From contig JAYTJE010000024.1 of assembly GCA_043731355.1 (NCBI GenBank), positions 3,600 through 67,599 of the forward strand: a stretch of 64,000 bases of DNA, in the 5' to 3' direction. This document shows, piece after piece, positions 34,395 to 42,333 of the stretch. This DNA is from GWC2-56-14 sp043731355. Lineage in GTDB: Bacteria > Nitrospirota > UBA9217. Position 1 is the stretch's first letter. Every line of letters begins with the position of its first letter. The position numbers and the translations under genes are program-made. Under the pieces are notes generated by a model. It had not been told where the DNA came from, searched no databases, and saw only the letters and a list, made by a program, of their open reading frames with translations.

Positions 34395-35888
34395 CTATCT
34401 TTTCTTTCCCCCGAACAACTGCGGCGTCTGCTCGTTGTTGTACTGCTTCCTGGCAATGCGCTCCACTTGAGGCTTTACATAGCTGTACAGGTCATCGAGC
34501 TTGAGTGAGCCATCAGGCCTCGTTACATCCTCGTTCTTGATGCCCTTCAGCATGAAATACGTGAATAGCCCGTGCCCTTTTTCGTCATAGGTTGAACTGA
34601 TCTGGTCGCCAGATGAAGCGGACAGGACAGTCATATTGATGGGAAGGACAGCGCTGGCATTAAGATTCATTACGAGCGGCCGAGCACCCTTGGCAAGTAC
34701 AGATCTGCCACCGGCGCCGGAAAAGCAGGAATCGAGCGCAACGATCACTTCCTTTGCAGGAAGCTTACTTAATGCAGAATACATTCTCTTCAAAGAGTAC
34801 CCTGTTTCGTCAATAAAGGACGGGTCGCCGTCATAAGGCACCAGATAGGCATCCGAGGTCTTGGGATTCGGCGCACCATGGCCGGAATAGTAGACAAAAA
34901 CTGTACTGTCCTTCTCCACATTGTTCGGAAGCCACTTTTCGAAATATTTTACCAAATCGACATTTGACGCATGATCATTCAAGAGTGTAATAACATTCTC
35001 TTCCGGATAACCAAGAGCCTTTGTGAGATAATCCGCTACCAGCTCCGCATCCTGCGTGGCAAAATCTGCTTTCGGAAGCTTCTGGCGGTATTGCTCAATG
35101 CCAATTACAATGGCGTAAGAGTTTTTGTTGTGCTTGACTTTTACCGCGGGGAGTTCGTCAACATCCGATTTGATGGCGGGAGATACTTCTGAAGCAAGGG
35201 TTTCAGGCTTGCCTTTAGCAGAAGCATAGGCGTGTATCTCACTGGAAGAAACCATAAGCTTGACACTCTCTTGTAAAGCAGAAACCATTGCTTTCGCCGC
35301 TGCATCCTCAACGCTTCCCTCGCTACCAGCCGATCCACCAGCCCAATTGAATGTTTTCCCGGCTATCTTAGGCGAACTTACAGTTTTTTCCCATAGCAGT
35401 ATTCCTTGCTTATCGATAATAGTATATTTAAGCGAGACGCTCGCCAGTGCTTTAGCAGGCGCATTAAAAGGATTTAAAGAACGAGCTTTTACAAACTCGT
35501 AATAGAATTCTCCAATTTCCGGAGTAATAATAATATCAATGCCTTCTATATCCGGGTTCCCTTTCACTATTGTTACATTGTTAAAAGCATGCAAAAATAT
35601 AGATGAAGCTCCTTTTTTAAACAACTGCCCAAGAGGAAAAGTTCCTGTAAACCCCCAGCCCATCTGTGTTGCAGGCTTCCCGGTAAACGTGATATTTTCG
35701 ATATTATCCGGCATTAGTAATGCTGCATTCAGAGGAATCTTTTGCATAATCATAGGGGGCGGAACAGTAAAGTCAGATGGCACTTTGGCGATATAAGTTG
35801 CGCACCCTGTCATCGCCATGCCCACAAGCAGGATAAAGATTACGCTGATTAAAGAAATTACAGCCTTTGAACCACTCAATCTTTTCAT
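34395..35888 (-). CDS. Caspase (peptidase C14) lipoprotein, paralogue
   Basis: A 497-residue lipoprotein from the ATG at 35888, with AGGAGG 8 bp upstream. The lipobox is MTGC (about Cys29). The N-terminal half (about 35-215) is not ankyrin but a lipoprotein-type beta domain (GIDIIITPEIGEFYYEF, a segment on class-specific stress or assembly lipoproteins). The caspase domain (about 255-490) keeps the His (YYSGHGAP) and Cys (ALDSCFSGAGGRS) and is closely similar to the protein at 32524. The two seem to be duplicates with different sensing halves. Confidence 0.87.
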   Translation of the reverse strand: MKRLSGSKAVISLISVIFILLVGMAMTGCATYIAKVPSDFTVPPPMIMQKIPLNAALLMPDNIENITFTGKPATQMGWGFTGTFPLGQLFKKGASSIFLHAFNNVTIVKGNPDIEGIDIIITPEIGEFYYEFVKARSLNPFNAPAKALASVSLKYTIIDKQGILLWEKTVSSPKIAGKTFNWAGGSAGSEGSVEDAAAKAMVSALQESVKLMVSSSEIHAYASAKGKPETLASEVSPAIKSDVDELPAVKVKHNKNSYAIVIGIEQYRQKLPKADFATQDAELVADYLTKALGYPEENVITLLNDHASNVDLVKYFEKWLPNNVEKDSTVFVYYSGHGAPNPKTSDAYLVPYDGDPSFIDETGYSLKRMYSALSKLPAKEVIVALDSCFSGAGGRSVLAKGARPLVMNLNASAVLPINMTVLSASSGDQISSTYDEKGHGLFTYFMLKGIKNEDVTRPDGSLKLDDLYSYVKPQVERIARKQYNNEQTPQLFGGKKR

Positions 35889-35925
35889 AACCCACACCTC
35901 CTAATGTCGAAGCCTTTGAACATGC

Positions 35926-36069
35926 ACCCTCAGGGTCAGGTCTTGAATCTTGACATTCCCTGGCGGGCGGTAATTTCACCGTTTAAAATGCGTAGACTTG
36001 CCGGTTCAAGCTTGCAGCTTGGACCACATCGTCACTATTTCGGTTCAATCTTCAAGATTGAACCAGCGA
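35926..36069. repeat. Copy 1 of a roughly 145-bp repeat
   Basis: Begins CCTCAGGGTCAGGTCTT and ends in the near-palindrome GGTTCAATCTTCAAGATTGA. Copy 2 at 37177-37320 matches along its whole length with scattered changes, and a third degenerate part lies at 37788-37832. It contains two internal hairpins built on GGTTCAA...TTGAACC and no gene. It lies just upstream of the second caspase gene. Confidence 0.8.
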
Positions 36070-36079
36070 AGCCGGCGGG

Positions 36080-36334
36080 CTATCTCGCTTTCGCCCGTCC
36101 ACCAGTATGACTGGTAAGTCGTTGAGTCGAACGGGTTAAATCGAGCAACGACCTCAAGGCCTTGTTCACCGACTCTGAATTACCGAAGGCCTTGGCGACA
36201 TCCGACTCCAAAACGACTACATTCGCGCCTTTTTCAACTAACCGTTTATGATACTTTCCGCGAACGGCTTTCGAATAGTCGAAATCATATTCGGGACACA
36301 ATTCATCTTTGAGCTTTTGAGTTTTAGCTTTCAT
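36080..36334 (-). CDS. Small protein in PIN-like/DUF433 cassette
   Basis: An 84-residue protein starting at 36334 with an ATGA overlap on the DUF433 gene. The middle reads VRGKYHKRLVEKGANVVVLESDVAKAF and NSESVNKALRSLLDL. This arrangement, short and basic with a conserved 'D-V-A-x-x-F-x-x-S-E-x-V-N-x-A-L' helix, recurs in many bacteria next to toxin-antitoxin genes and is probably an antitoxin-like protein. The function is not established. Confidence 0.6.
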   Translation of the reverse strand: MKAKTQKLKDELCPEYDFDYSKAVRGKYHKRLVEKGANVVVLESDVAKAFGNSESVNKALRSLLDLTRSTQRLTSHTGGRAKAR

Positions 36335-36564
36335 GCGGCAAATACCTCTTCATGGGCCAGTCGTTTTGCGGCATACAGAAGCGAGGCCTTAATATCGTCG
36401 TTTGTAAGAAAAGGATAATCTTTTTTGAGTGATTCGGCAGTTGCGCCAAAGGCGATTTTTTCGACGATGAGCTCGACCGTCAACCTCGTCCCCTTGATGA
36501 CAGGCTTGCCGAGCATAATTTTCGGATCTATAACAATCCGCCTGAGAAGGGTCTCTTCATTCAT
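36331..36564 (-). CDS. DUF433 antitoxin-like protein
   Basis: A 77-residue DUF433 protein: residues 10-35 read IDPKIMLGKPVIKGTRLTV, the domain hallmark, and the rest forms a winged-helix-like fold. DUF433 proteins are the usual partners of DUF5615 PIN-like toxins (VapB45/VapC45-type pairs). It overlaps both neighbours by ATGA, so all three are translated from one message. In this pair the toxin gene comes first. Confidence 0.85.
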   Translation of the reverse strand: MNEETLLRRIVIDPKIMLGKPVIKGTRLTVELIVEKIAFGATAESLKKDYPFLTNDDIKASLLYAAKRLAHEEVFAA

Positions 36565-36935
36565 TGCATATCCTCCATCATGGGCATTATTCTGAGTTTT
36601 TTTAGCGTTATCACGGTGAAATGATTTTGCAGTTTGTCGTAATGCTTTTCAAGAACCTTCTCCATCAATTTAACTTTGTCATCGGAGTTTTGACCCTTCA
36701 CCCGAAAAAGAATTATTCCGACGGACAGCTTTTTTTGTAAGAACGTCAATTCGCCAAAATCCTTGTCATTGGTGATAAGAATTCGTTTTTCTTTCCGTGC
36801 AAGTGCCAAGAGATCTTTGTCGGGAATTTCGCAGTTATAATCGGGAATCCATTTTACATCATATCCACACCCGGCAAGAAAGTCCACGACCGGCTTTTCC
36901 ATGTTCACGTCCGCCAGGAATTTAATTCCGGTCAT
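36561..36935 (-). CDS. DUF5615 PIN-like toxin candidate
   Basis: A 124-residue protein from the ATG at 36935. It begins with GIKFLADVNMEKPVVDFLA, whose Asp is the first acidic active-site residue. The second acidic cluster is ILITNDKDFGELTF. These are the hallmarks of DUF5615/Mut7-C PIN-like nucleases. The expected target is RNA, by family. It is followed by the DUF433 partner. Confidence 0.85.
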   Translation of the reverse strand: MTGIKFLADVNMEKPVVDFLAGCGYDVKWIPDYNCEIPDKDLLALARKEKRILITNDKDFGELTFLQKKLSVGIILFRVKGQNSDDKVKLMEKVLEKHYDKLQNHFTVITLKKLRIMPMMEDMQ

Positions 36936-37104
36936 TGGGTTCCATCTCCCGAGGTTCTGCATCCATCATTTCGCAGAACGCTTTGCGCAAAAGGTTCCCC
37001 AGGTAAAGCCATTCAAGCCGCTTCTCCATCGGCATATCCTGATAGCGCTTTAGTTGCCCTTCAGTCAGCGAATAATCGTTGTAGCGTTTTACCGGTCTCA
37101 TCAT
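36922..37104 (-). CDS. Small protein opening the PIN-like cassette
   Basis: A 60-residue protein not assigned to a family. It contains YSLTEGQLKRYQDMPMEKR followed by LEWLYLGNLLRKAFCEM, a helical pattern often seen in short proteins preceding toxin genes. Its ATG-ATG start lies 6 bp after the duplicated end of trpB (37111-37175), and it overlaps the DUF5615 gene by 14 bp. It may be translated by coupling from whatever read through trpB. Confidence 0.5.
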   Translation of the reverse strand: MMRPVKRYNDYSLTEGQLKRYQDMPMEKRLEWLYLGNLLRKAFCEMMDAEPREMEPNDRN

Positions 37105-37110
37105 TCCGCG

Positions 37111-37175
37111 ATCCGCATTAGTTACAACTCCACACCCTTGATCTTAGCCACCTGCATCACGTCCTTGTCCCCGCG
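37111..37175. repeat. Left copy of duplicated trpB 3' end (att-like direct repeat)
   Basis: 65 bp that match the true end of trpB (37848-37912) at 64 of 65 positions, including the last residues of the protein and the TAA stop. The single change is silent in the trpB frame (Gly codon). With the right copy it flanks the hicAB cassette, like attL and attR. Confidence 0.85.
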
Positions 37176-37176
37176 A

Positions 37177-37320
37177 ACCCCCTCAGGGTCAGGTCTTTAA
37201 TATTGACATTCCCTGGAGGGTAACTTCACCTGTTAAAATGTGCAGTTTTGTTGGTTCACGCTTGCAGCTTGAACCACATCGTTAGTATTTCGGTTCAATC
37301 TACAAGATTGAACCAACTAA
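37177..37320. repeat. Copy 2 of the roughly 145-bp repeat
   Basis: Homologous along its length to 35926-36069. It directly abuts the left trpB-end repeat and runs to just before the hicA stop. It contains the same GGTTCAATCTACAAGATTGA near-palindrome. Confidence 0.8.
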
Positions 37321-37334
37321 GTGCCCAACATGGA

Positions 37335-37556
37335 CTATAACAACCTTACAAATTCTTCCACACTCATCCCCGCTTGTCTGATAATGGCGCGAAGCGTTCC
37401 CCTATCAAGCTCCTTGTGATCAGGAACAACAACCTGAGCAAAGGGATCATTTCTGCGCAGGATAACGTGACTACCCTCCTGACGTTTGAACTGAAAACCG
37501 GCCTTCTCCAGAGCTTTGATGCAGTCACGCCCTGAAAGTCTCGGCAGCTTGCTCAT
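37335..37556 (-). CDS. hicA: HicA-type mRNA interferase toxin
   Basis: A 73-residue protein with the HicA dsRBD-like fold: LSGRDCIKALEKAGF, then KRQEGSHVILRR with the catalytic histidine, then VVVPDHKELDRGTLRAIIRQ. All expected residues are present, so the toxin looks active. It overlaps hicB by ATGA and follows it. It is part of the cassette bracketed by the trpB-end repeats. Confidence 0.93.
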   Translation of the reverse strand: MSKLPRLSGRDCIKALEKAGFQFKRQEGSHVILRRNDPFAQVVVPDHKELDRGTLRAIIRQAGMSVEEFVRLL

Positions 37557-37759
37557 ACAGCCACCAGAAGAGCATCAAAATGGTCTTCCGGCACAGGAAT
37601 TTTATCATCCTCCAGTGCTGCCACATAGCCACTGATCGCTTCTTTAACATTAGCGATCGCTTCTTCTTTGGTCTTGCCTTGGCTGATGCAGCCAGGCAGA
37701 CTGGGGCACTCAGCAACCCAATAACCATCTTCGCCGGGATGTATAACCACCTGTCTCAT
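37553..37759 (-). CDS. hicB: HicB-type antitoxin
   Basis: A 68-residue protein from the ATG at 37759, with GGAGG upstream. The HicB partial RNase H fold shows EDGYWVAECPSLPGCISQG and KEEAIANVKEAISGYV. It is the short form without a C-terminal DNA-binding domain, so autoregulation may rely on another factor. hicB precedes hicA, the order typical of many genomic pairs. Confidence 0.92.
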   Translation of the reverse strand: MRQVVIHPGEDGYWVAECPSLPGCISQGKTKEEAIANVKEAISGYVAALEDDKIPVPEDHFDALLVAV

Positions 37760-37787
37760 ATTTGGCCCTCCACGTGTTATCAAACGT

Positions 37788-37832
37788 TTTGCTGGTTTAT
37801 GCTTGTTGCTTGAACTACATCGATGCTATTTT
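37788..37832. repeat. Degenerate third part of the repeat
   Basis: GCTGGTTTATGCTTGTTGCT and the following TTGAACTACATCGATGCTATTTT align to the middle of copies 1 and 2, with more changes. It lies between hicB and the right trpB-end repeat, so repeat sequence is found on both sides of hicAB. Confidence 0.5.
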
Positions 37833-37847
37833 ACTCCACAATCAAAA

Positions 37848-37912
37848 ATCCGCATTAGTTACAACTCCACTCCCTTGATCTTAGCCACCTGCATCACGTC
37901 CTTGTCCCCGCG
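37848..37912. repeat. Right copy of trpB 3' end (functional)
   Basis: The 65 bp from 37848 to 37912 cover the stop codon and last codons of the intact trpB gene. It is the right-hand partner of the direct repeat at 37111-37175. Confidence 0.85.
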
Positions 37913-39049
37913 TCCCGAAAGATTGCAGATGATCACTTTGTCTTTCCCGAGGGTCGGCGCAAGCTTCAGGCAATAAGCAACCGCATGGGCGCTCTCGAGC
38001 GCGGGGATAATGCCTTCGAGGCGCGACAGGAGGTCGAACGCCTCAAGGGCCTCTTCATCGACGGCATAGGTGTATTCCACGCGGCCGGTGTCGTGATACA
38101 GCGCATGCTCCGGTCCTACCGCGGCGTAGTCCAGCCCGGCGGACACGGAATGGGTCAGCTCGATCTGGCCGTGTTCGTCCTGCAGCACGAAGGTCTTGCA
38201 GCCCTGGAGCACCCCGAGGGAGCCGCCGGCGAAGCGCGCCGCGTGTTTGCCGCGCTCAATGCCGAGGCCGCCCGCCTCGACGCCGTACATCTTTACCCCG
38301 GCGTCTTCGAGGAACTCGGAGAACAGGCCGATAGCGTTCGAGCCGCCGCCCACACAGGCGACCAGCGCGTCAGGCAGCCGGCCTTCAAGTTTCAGGATCT
38401 GCTTCTTCGCCTCGCGGCCGATCACGGACTGGAAGTCCCGCACCATCATGGGAAAGGGATGGGGCCCGAAGGCCGTGCCGAGCACGTAATGGGTGTTCGC
38501 CACGTTCGTGATCCAGTCGCGCATGGCCTCGTTGATGGCGTCCTTCAAGGTCTTGCTGCCGAGATCGACGGGCCGGACGATCGTGCCGAGGAGTTTCATA
38601 CGAAAGACGTTCAAGGACTGGCGCGCCACATCATCGGTGCCCATGTATACTTCGCAATCAAGGCCGAACATGGCGGCTGCCGTGGCAGTCGCAACGCCGT
38701 GCTGCCCCGCGCCGGTCTCGGCGATCACCCGGGTCTTGCCCATGCGCTTCGCCAGCAGCACCTGGGCCAGGGAATTGTTGATCTTGTGCGCGCCGGTATG
38801 GGCGAGGTCTTCGCGCTTGAGGTAGATCTTCGCGCCGCCAAGATGGTCGCTCAGTCGTTTGGCATAATAGAGGGGCGTTGGACGTCCGACGAACTCCCGG
38901 AAGTAATAATCGAGCTCGGCCTGGAAAGCCTTGTCTTTCCTCGCCGCGAGATAGGCTGTTTCCAGTTCAGCTAAAGCCGGCATTAGCGTCTCGGGAGCGA
39001 ACTTCCCGCCGTAGACGCCGAAATGTCCCTTTTTATCCGGGATACTCAT
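37859..39049 (-). CDS. trpB: Tryptophan synthase beta subunit
   Basis: PLP enzyme joining indole and serine. It is 396 residues. The PLP lysine is in HTGAHKINNSLAQ (about Lys89) and the phosphate-binding loop is GGGSNAIG. The catalytic Glu lies in AETGAGQHG. The start shares ATGA with trpF. The natural next gene, trpA, is 6.5 kb away beyond the accessory island. The last codons are duplicated downstream. Confidence 0.97.
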   Translation of the reverse strand: MSIPDKKGHFGVYGGKFAPETLMPALAELETAYLAARKDKAFQAELDYYFREFVGRPTPLYYAKRLSDHLGGAKIYLKREDLAHTGAHKINNSLAQVLLAKRMGKTRVIAETGAGQHGVATATAAAMFGLDCEVYMGTDDVARQSLNVFRMKLLGTIVRPVDLGSKTLKDAINEAMRDWITNVANTHYVLGTAFGPHPFPMMVRDFQSVIGREAKKQILKLEGRLPDALVACVGGGSNAIGLFSEFLEDAGVKMYGVEAGGLGIERGKHAARFAGGSLGVLQGCKTFVLQDEHGQIELTHSVSAGLDYAAVGPEHALYHDTGRVEYTYAVDEEALEAFDLLSRLEGIIPALESAHAVAYCLKLAPTLGKDKVIICNLSGRGDKDVMQVAKIKGVEL

Positions 39050-39666
39050 GGTCGCGATACCCTCCGAACCTCGGTAATGAACTTCTTGAGCTTGGCATGG
39101 TCCTTAATGCCCTTTTCCCGCTCAACACCGCCGGCAACATCGACACCGTAAGGTTGAACGAGCTTCACTGCTTCGGCCACATTCTCCGGCGTGAGCCCCC
39201 CTGCCAGAATCACCCTGCCAAAGGTTTTTGCCACCACGGCCAAATGCCAGTCAAAAGTCGTGCCGGTGCCGCCGCGCACTCCGTCCTTATAGCTGTCCAG
39301 GAGGAAGGCGCCGACGTGAAAGTGCGCCATGTGCTTGATGCTCTCTTTGTCCTTGACCTGAAAGGCCTTAATCACGCGGGTTGCAAAGCGATCGCAAAAC
39401 TCCGGGCGCTCATCGCCATGGAGTTGCAGCACCTTGATGCCGGTCGTGAACTGAATGTCCCGGATCTTTTCCTCGCGCTCGTTCACGAAAATGGCGACCG
39501 GCGTAATAAAAGGAGGCAGCTGGCGGATGATCTCGGCGGCCTTCCCGGGATCCACGTAGCGGAGGCTTTTCTTGTAGAAAATGAACCCCAGCGCATCGGC
39601 GCCGTTTTCGGCGGCCGCCAGCGCATCGTCCAGATTCGTGATACCGCAGATCTTGATCTTGATCAT
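39046..39666 (-). CDS. trpF: Phosphoribosylanthranilate isomerase
   Basis: Amadori rearrangement in tryptophan synthesis. It is 206 residues from the ATG at 39666. The N-terminal KICGITNLDDA carries the catalytic Cys. The catalytic Asp is in FLLDSYKDG and the phosphate-binding part is ILAGGLTPENV and VDVAGGVE. It couples to trpB by an ATGA overlap and follows trpC by 24 bp. Confidence 0.95.
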   Translation of the reverse strand: MIKIKICGITNLDDALAAAENGADALGFIFYKKSLRYVDPGKAAEIIRQLPPFITPVAIFVNEREEKIRDIQFTTGIKVLQLHGDERPEFCDRFATRVIKAFQVKDKESIKHMAHFHVGAFLLDSYKDGVRGGTGTTFDWHLAVVAKTFGRVILAGGLTPENVAEAVKLVQPYGVDVAGGVEREKGIKDHAKLKKFITEVRRVSRP

Positions 39667-39690
39667 AGATAACCCTTCTTTCGCCAAATC

Positions 39691-40467
39691 TTACGTTCCC
39701 AGCAACTCTTTCACCTTTTTCCCGATATCCTGTTCCCGCATCAGGCTCTCGCCGACCAGGATTGCGTCCACTCCGGCCTTTTCGAGCATCACCACATCGT
39801 CCCGCGTCCTGATCCCGCTTTCGCTCACCACCACGCGGTCATCGGGAATGTCCTTCAACAGGTCCAGAGTCGTCTGCAAGGTCACCTCGAAGGTCATGAG
39901 GTTCCGATTGTTGATGCCCACGAGCACAGCGCCTGCCTGCAATGACTTATCCAGTTCCTTGTACGTATGCGACTCCACCAGCGCGTCAAGTCCCAGTCCG
40001 GCTGCGATGCCGAGGTAGTCCTGCATCTGGCCCCGCTCCAGGCAGGCCGCGATCAGCAGAATGGCGTCCGCCCCGAACGCTCGCGCTTCGTGGATCTGGT
40101 ACTCTTCAATGATAAAGTCCTTCCTGAGCAGCGGAATATCCACGTGCTGTCTGATCCGGTCGAGGTAAGCCAGGTCTCCCTGAAAGAATTGTTTTTCCGT
40201 GAGGACCGAGAGGCAGGCGGCGCCGGACTCCTGATAAACGTCAGCGATTTTATCCGGGTCGAAGTCCTCGCGGATCACACCCTTGGACGGCGAAGCTTTC
40301 TTCACCTCGGCAATGAGCCGGATGCCCGTACCCTGAGCAAGCGCCCTGCCGAATCCCCGCGTGGGAGCTGAATCAGCCGTCCGCTGTTTTATCTCGCTGA
40401 GCGGCGTTCTGCGCTTCGTTTCAGCCAGCTCTTCTTTTTTATATGTGATGATATCGTCTAAGATCAT
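39691..40467 (-). CDS. trpC: Indole-3-glycerol phosphate synthase
   Basis: Ring closure to indole-3-glycerol phosphate. It is 258 residues. The N-terminus LDDIITYKKEELAETK and active-site motifs IAEVKKASPSKG, LRKDFIIEEYQIHEARAFGAD and VGINNRNLMTFEV are all intact. It lies between trpD and trpF. The gap upstream carries the short GGGTCC repeat at 40469-40530. Confidence 0.96.
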   Translation of the reverse strand: MILDDIITYKKEELAETKRRTPLSEIKQRTADSAPTRGFGRALAQGTGIRLIAEVKKASPSKGVIREDFDPDKIADVYQESGAACLSVLTEKQFFQGDLAYLDRIRQHVDIPLLRKDFIIEEYQIHEARAFGADAILLIAACLERGQMQDYLGIAAGLGLDALVESHTYKELDKSLQAGAVLVGINNRNLMTFEVTLQTTLDLLKDIPDDRVVVSESGIRTRDDVVMLEKAGVDAILVGESLMREQDIGKKVKELLGT

Positions 40468-40468
40468 A

Positions 40469-40530
40469 ATAGGGTCCGGGGTCCGGGCTGCAGAAAGTTA
40501 CCTGGATCCTGACGCCTGAACCCTGTCCAC
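40469..40530. repeat. GGGTCC/GGACCC-type short repeat
   Basis: The trpD-trpC gap reads AGGGTCCGGGGTCCGGG and later CCTGGATCCTGACGCCTGAA, with TGAACCCTG after it. The same GGGTCC(A/G)GGG word set is embedded in the trpE coding sequence at 43196-43223. Confidence 0.5.
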
Positions 40531-40532
40531 TT

Positions 40533-41543
40533 TTATTTATTCGTGAACGTCTTCAACTCTTCCAGTTTTTTCATCGCCGCGCCGGAGTCGATGGATTCGG
40601 CTGCAATGGCGACCCCGGATTTGATGTCCGCGGCTTTGCCCGAGGCGGCCAGTCCCGCGGCCGCATTCAGGACCACGATATCCCGCCGCGGCCCCTTCTG
40701 TCCCTTCAGGATATCCACGGTGATCGCCGCATTCTCCTTCGCGTCGCCGCCCTTCAGGTCTTCTTTCCTCCCCGTGGCAAAGCCGAAATCCGTCGGATGG
40801 ATGAAGTAGTCCTTCACCGCGTTGTTTTGAAACTCCGAGACCTTGGTGCGGTCCGTGATCGTGACCTCGTCCAGACCGTCCAGGCCGTGCACCACAAAGG
40901 CATGCTGTGCGCCGAGCTTGCCGAGCACCTGGGCCAGCGGCCCGGTCAAAGCTGCGTCGTATACTCCCATGATCTGAGCGGTCACCTTTGCCGGATTGGT
41001 GAGCGGCCCGAGGATGTTGAAGATGGTCCGGATACCAATCTCGCGACGCGGCCCGATGGCGTACTTCATGGCGAGGTGCATCATGGGCGCGAACAGGAAG
41101 CCGATCCCGACATCCTGTATACACGCCTCGGCACGATGAGCGGGGATCTCGATGTTCACTCCCAGCGCCTGCAACACGTCGGCGCTGCCGCTCTTGCTCG
41201 ACACCGAACGGTTGCCGTGCTTCGCCACGGTCACACCCGCGCCGGCCACGACGAAAGCAACGGTCGTAGAGATGTTGAACGTGTGGGCCATGTCGCCGCC
41301 GGTGCCGCAGGTGTCAACCTGATACCGCGCGTCGAGCTTGATCGGAACCGCCTTTTCGCGCATGACCCGGGCGGAACCCGTGATCTCCTCGACGGTTTCG
41401 CCCTTCATCCGGAGCGCGGTGATATAGGCGGCGATCTGGGCGTCCGTGGCCTCACCCTGCATGATCTCGCGCATCACCGCCTCCGCCTCGGCCTCGGTGA
41501 GATTTGTTCTTGTCACGACTTTTGCAATGGCTTCTTTGATCAT
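40533..41543 (-). CDS. trpD: Anthranilate phosphoribosyltransferase
   Basis: Adds phosphoribosyl to anthranilate. It is 336 residues. PRPP binding shows DTCGTGGDMAHTFNIST (about 79-95) and KHGNRSVSSKSGSADVLQALG (about 107-127, the anthranilate/PRPP loop). The later VVHGLDGLDEVT motif is present. It is followed by trpC. Confidence 0.96.
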   Translation of the reverse strand: MIKEAIAKVVTRTNLTEAEAEAVMREIMQGEATDAQIAAYITALRMKGETVEEITGSARVMREKAVPIKLDARYQVDTCGTGGDMAHTFNISTTVAFVVAGAGVTVAKHGNRSVSSKSGSADVLQALGVNIEIPAHRAEACIQDVGIGFLFAPMMHLAMKYAIGPRREIGIRTIFNILGPLTNPAKVTAQIMGVYDAALTGPLAQVLGKLGAQHAFVVHGLDGLDEVTITDRTKVSEFQNNAVKDYFIHPTDFGFATGRKEDLKGGDAKENAAITVDILKGQKGPRRDIVVLNAAAGLAASGKAADIKSGVAIAAESIDSGAAMKKLEELKTFTNK

Positions 41544-41555
41544 AAGGACCTCTTT

Positions 41556-41660
41556 GCCGCAGATTTTCGCAGATGAACGCAGATCACGACAGAATCATTA
41601 GTCTTAAACCGTCTTTATCCGCGTGTGCGGCAAAGCCGCACCTGCGTTCATCTGCGGCCA
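41556..41660. repeat. Dispersed intergenic palindrome, CGCAGAT type
   Basis: Arms GCCGCAGATTTTCGCAGATG and CATCTGCGGC (with CTGCGTT) point at each other around a GTGCGGC-AAA-GCCGCAC hairpin (41624-41640). It lies between trpG and trpD and has no gene. Related half-copies are at 50381-50405 and 53899-53935. Confidence 0.7.
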
Positions 41661-41664
41661 ATGA

Positions 41665-42228
<564 letters not shown>

Positions 42229-42240
42229 AACTAAACCTCT

Positions 42241-42331
42241 AAATCAGTTCAACGTTCAAGGTAAACATTTACGCGAACTACGTTTTATTGCTGCCTGAAC
42301 ATTGAACCTCGAACTCTGAACATTGAACTAT
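42241..42331. repeat. Intergenic TTGAAC/GTTCAA inverted repeat
   Basis: GTTCAACGTTCAAGG at one end faces ATTGAACCTCGAACTCTGAA and ATTGAAC at the other. It fills the gap between trpE and trpG. It resembles the TTCAA-rich stretch at 4.54 kb. Confidence 0.6.
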
Positions 42332-42333
42332 CT

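Noticed and set aside
37111..37912. Transposon target-site duplication as the source of the 65-bp repeat
   Set aside because: Target duplications are usually 2-14 bp; 65 bp with a silent change fits an attachment-site or homologous event better. No transposase was seen.
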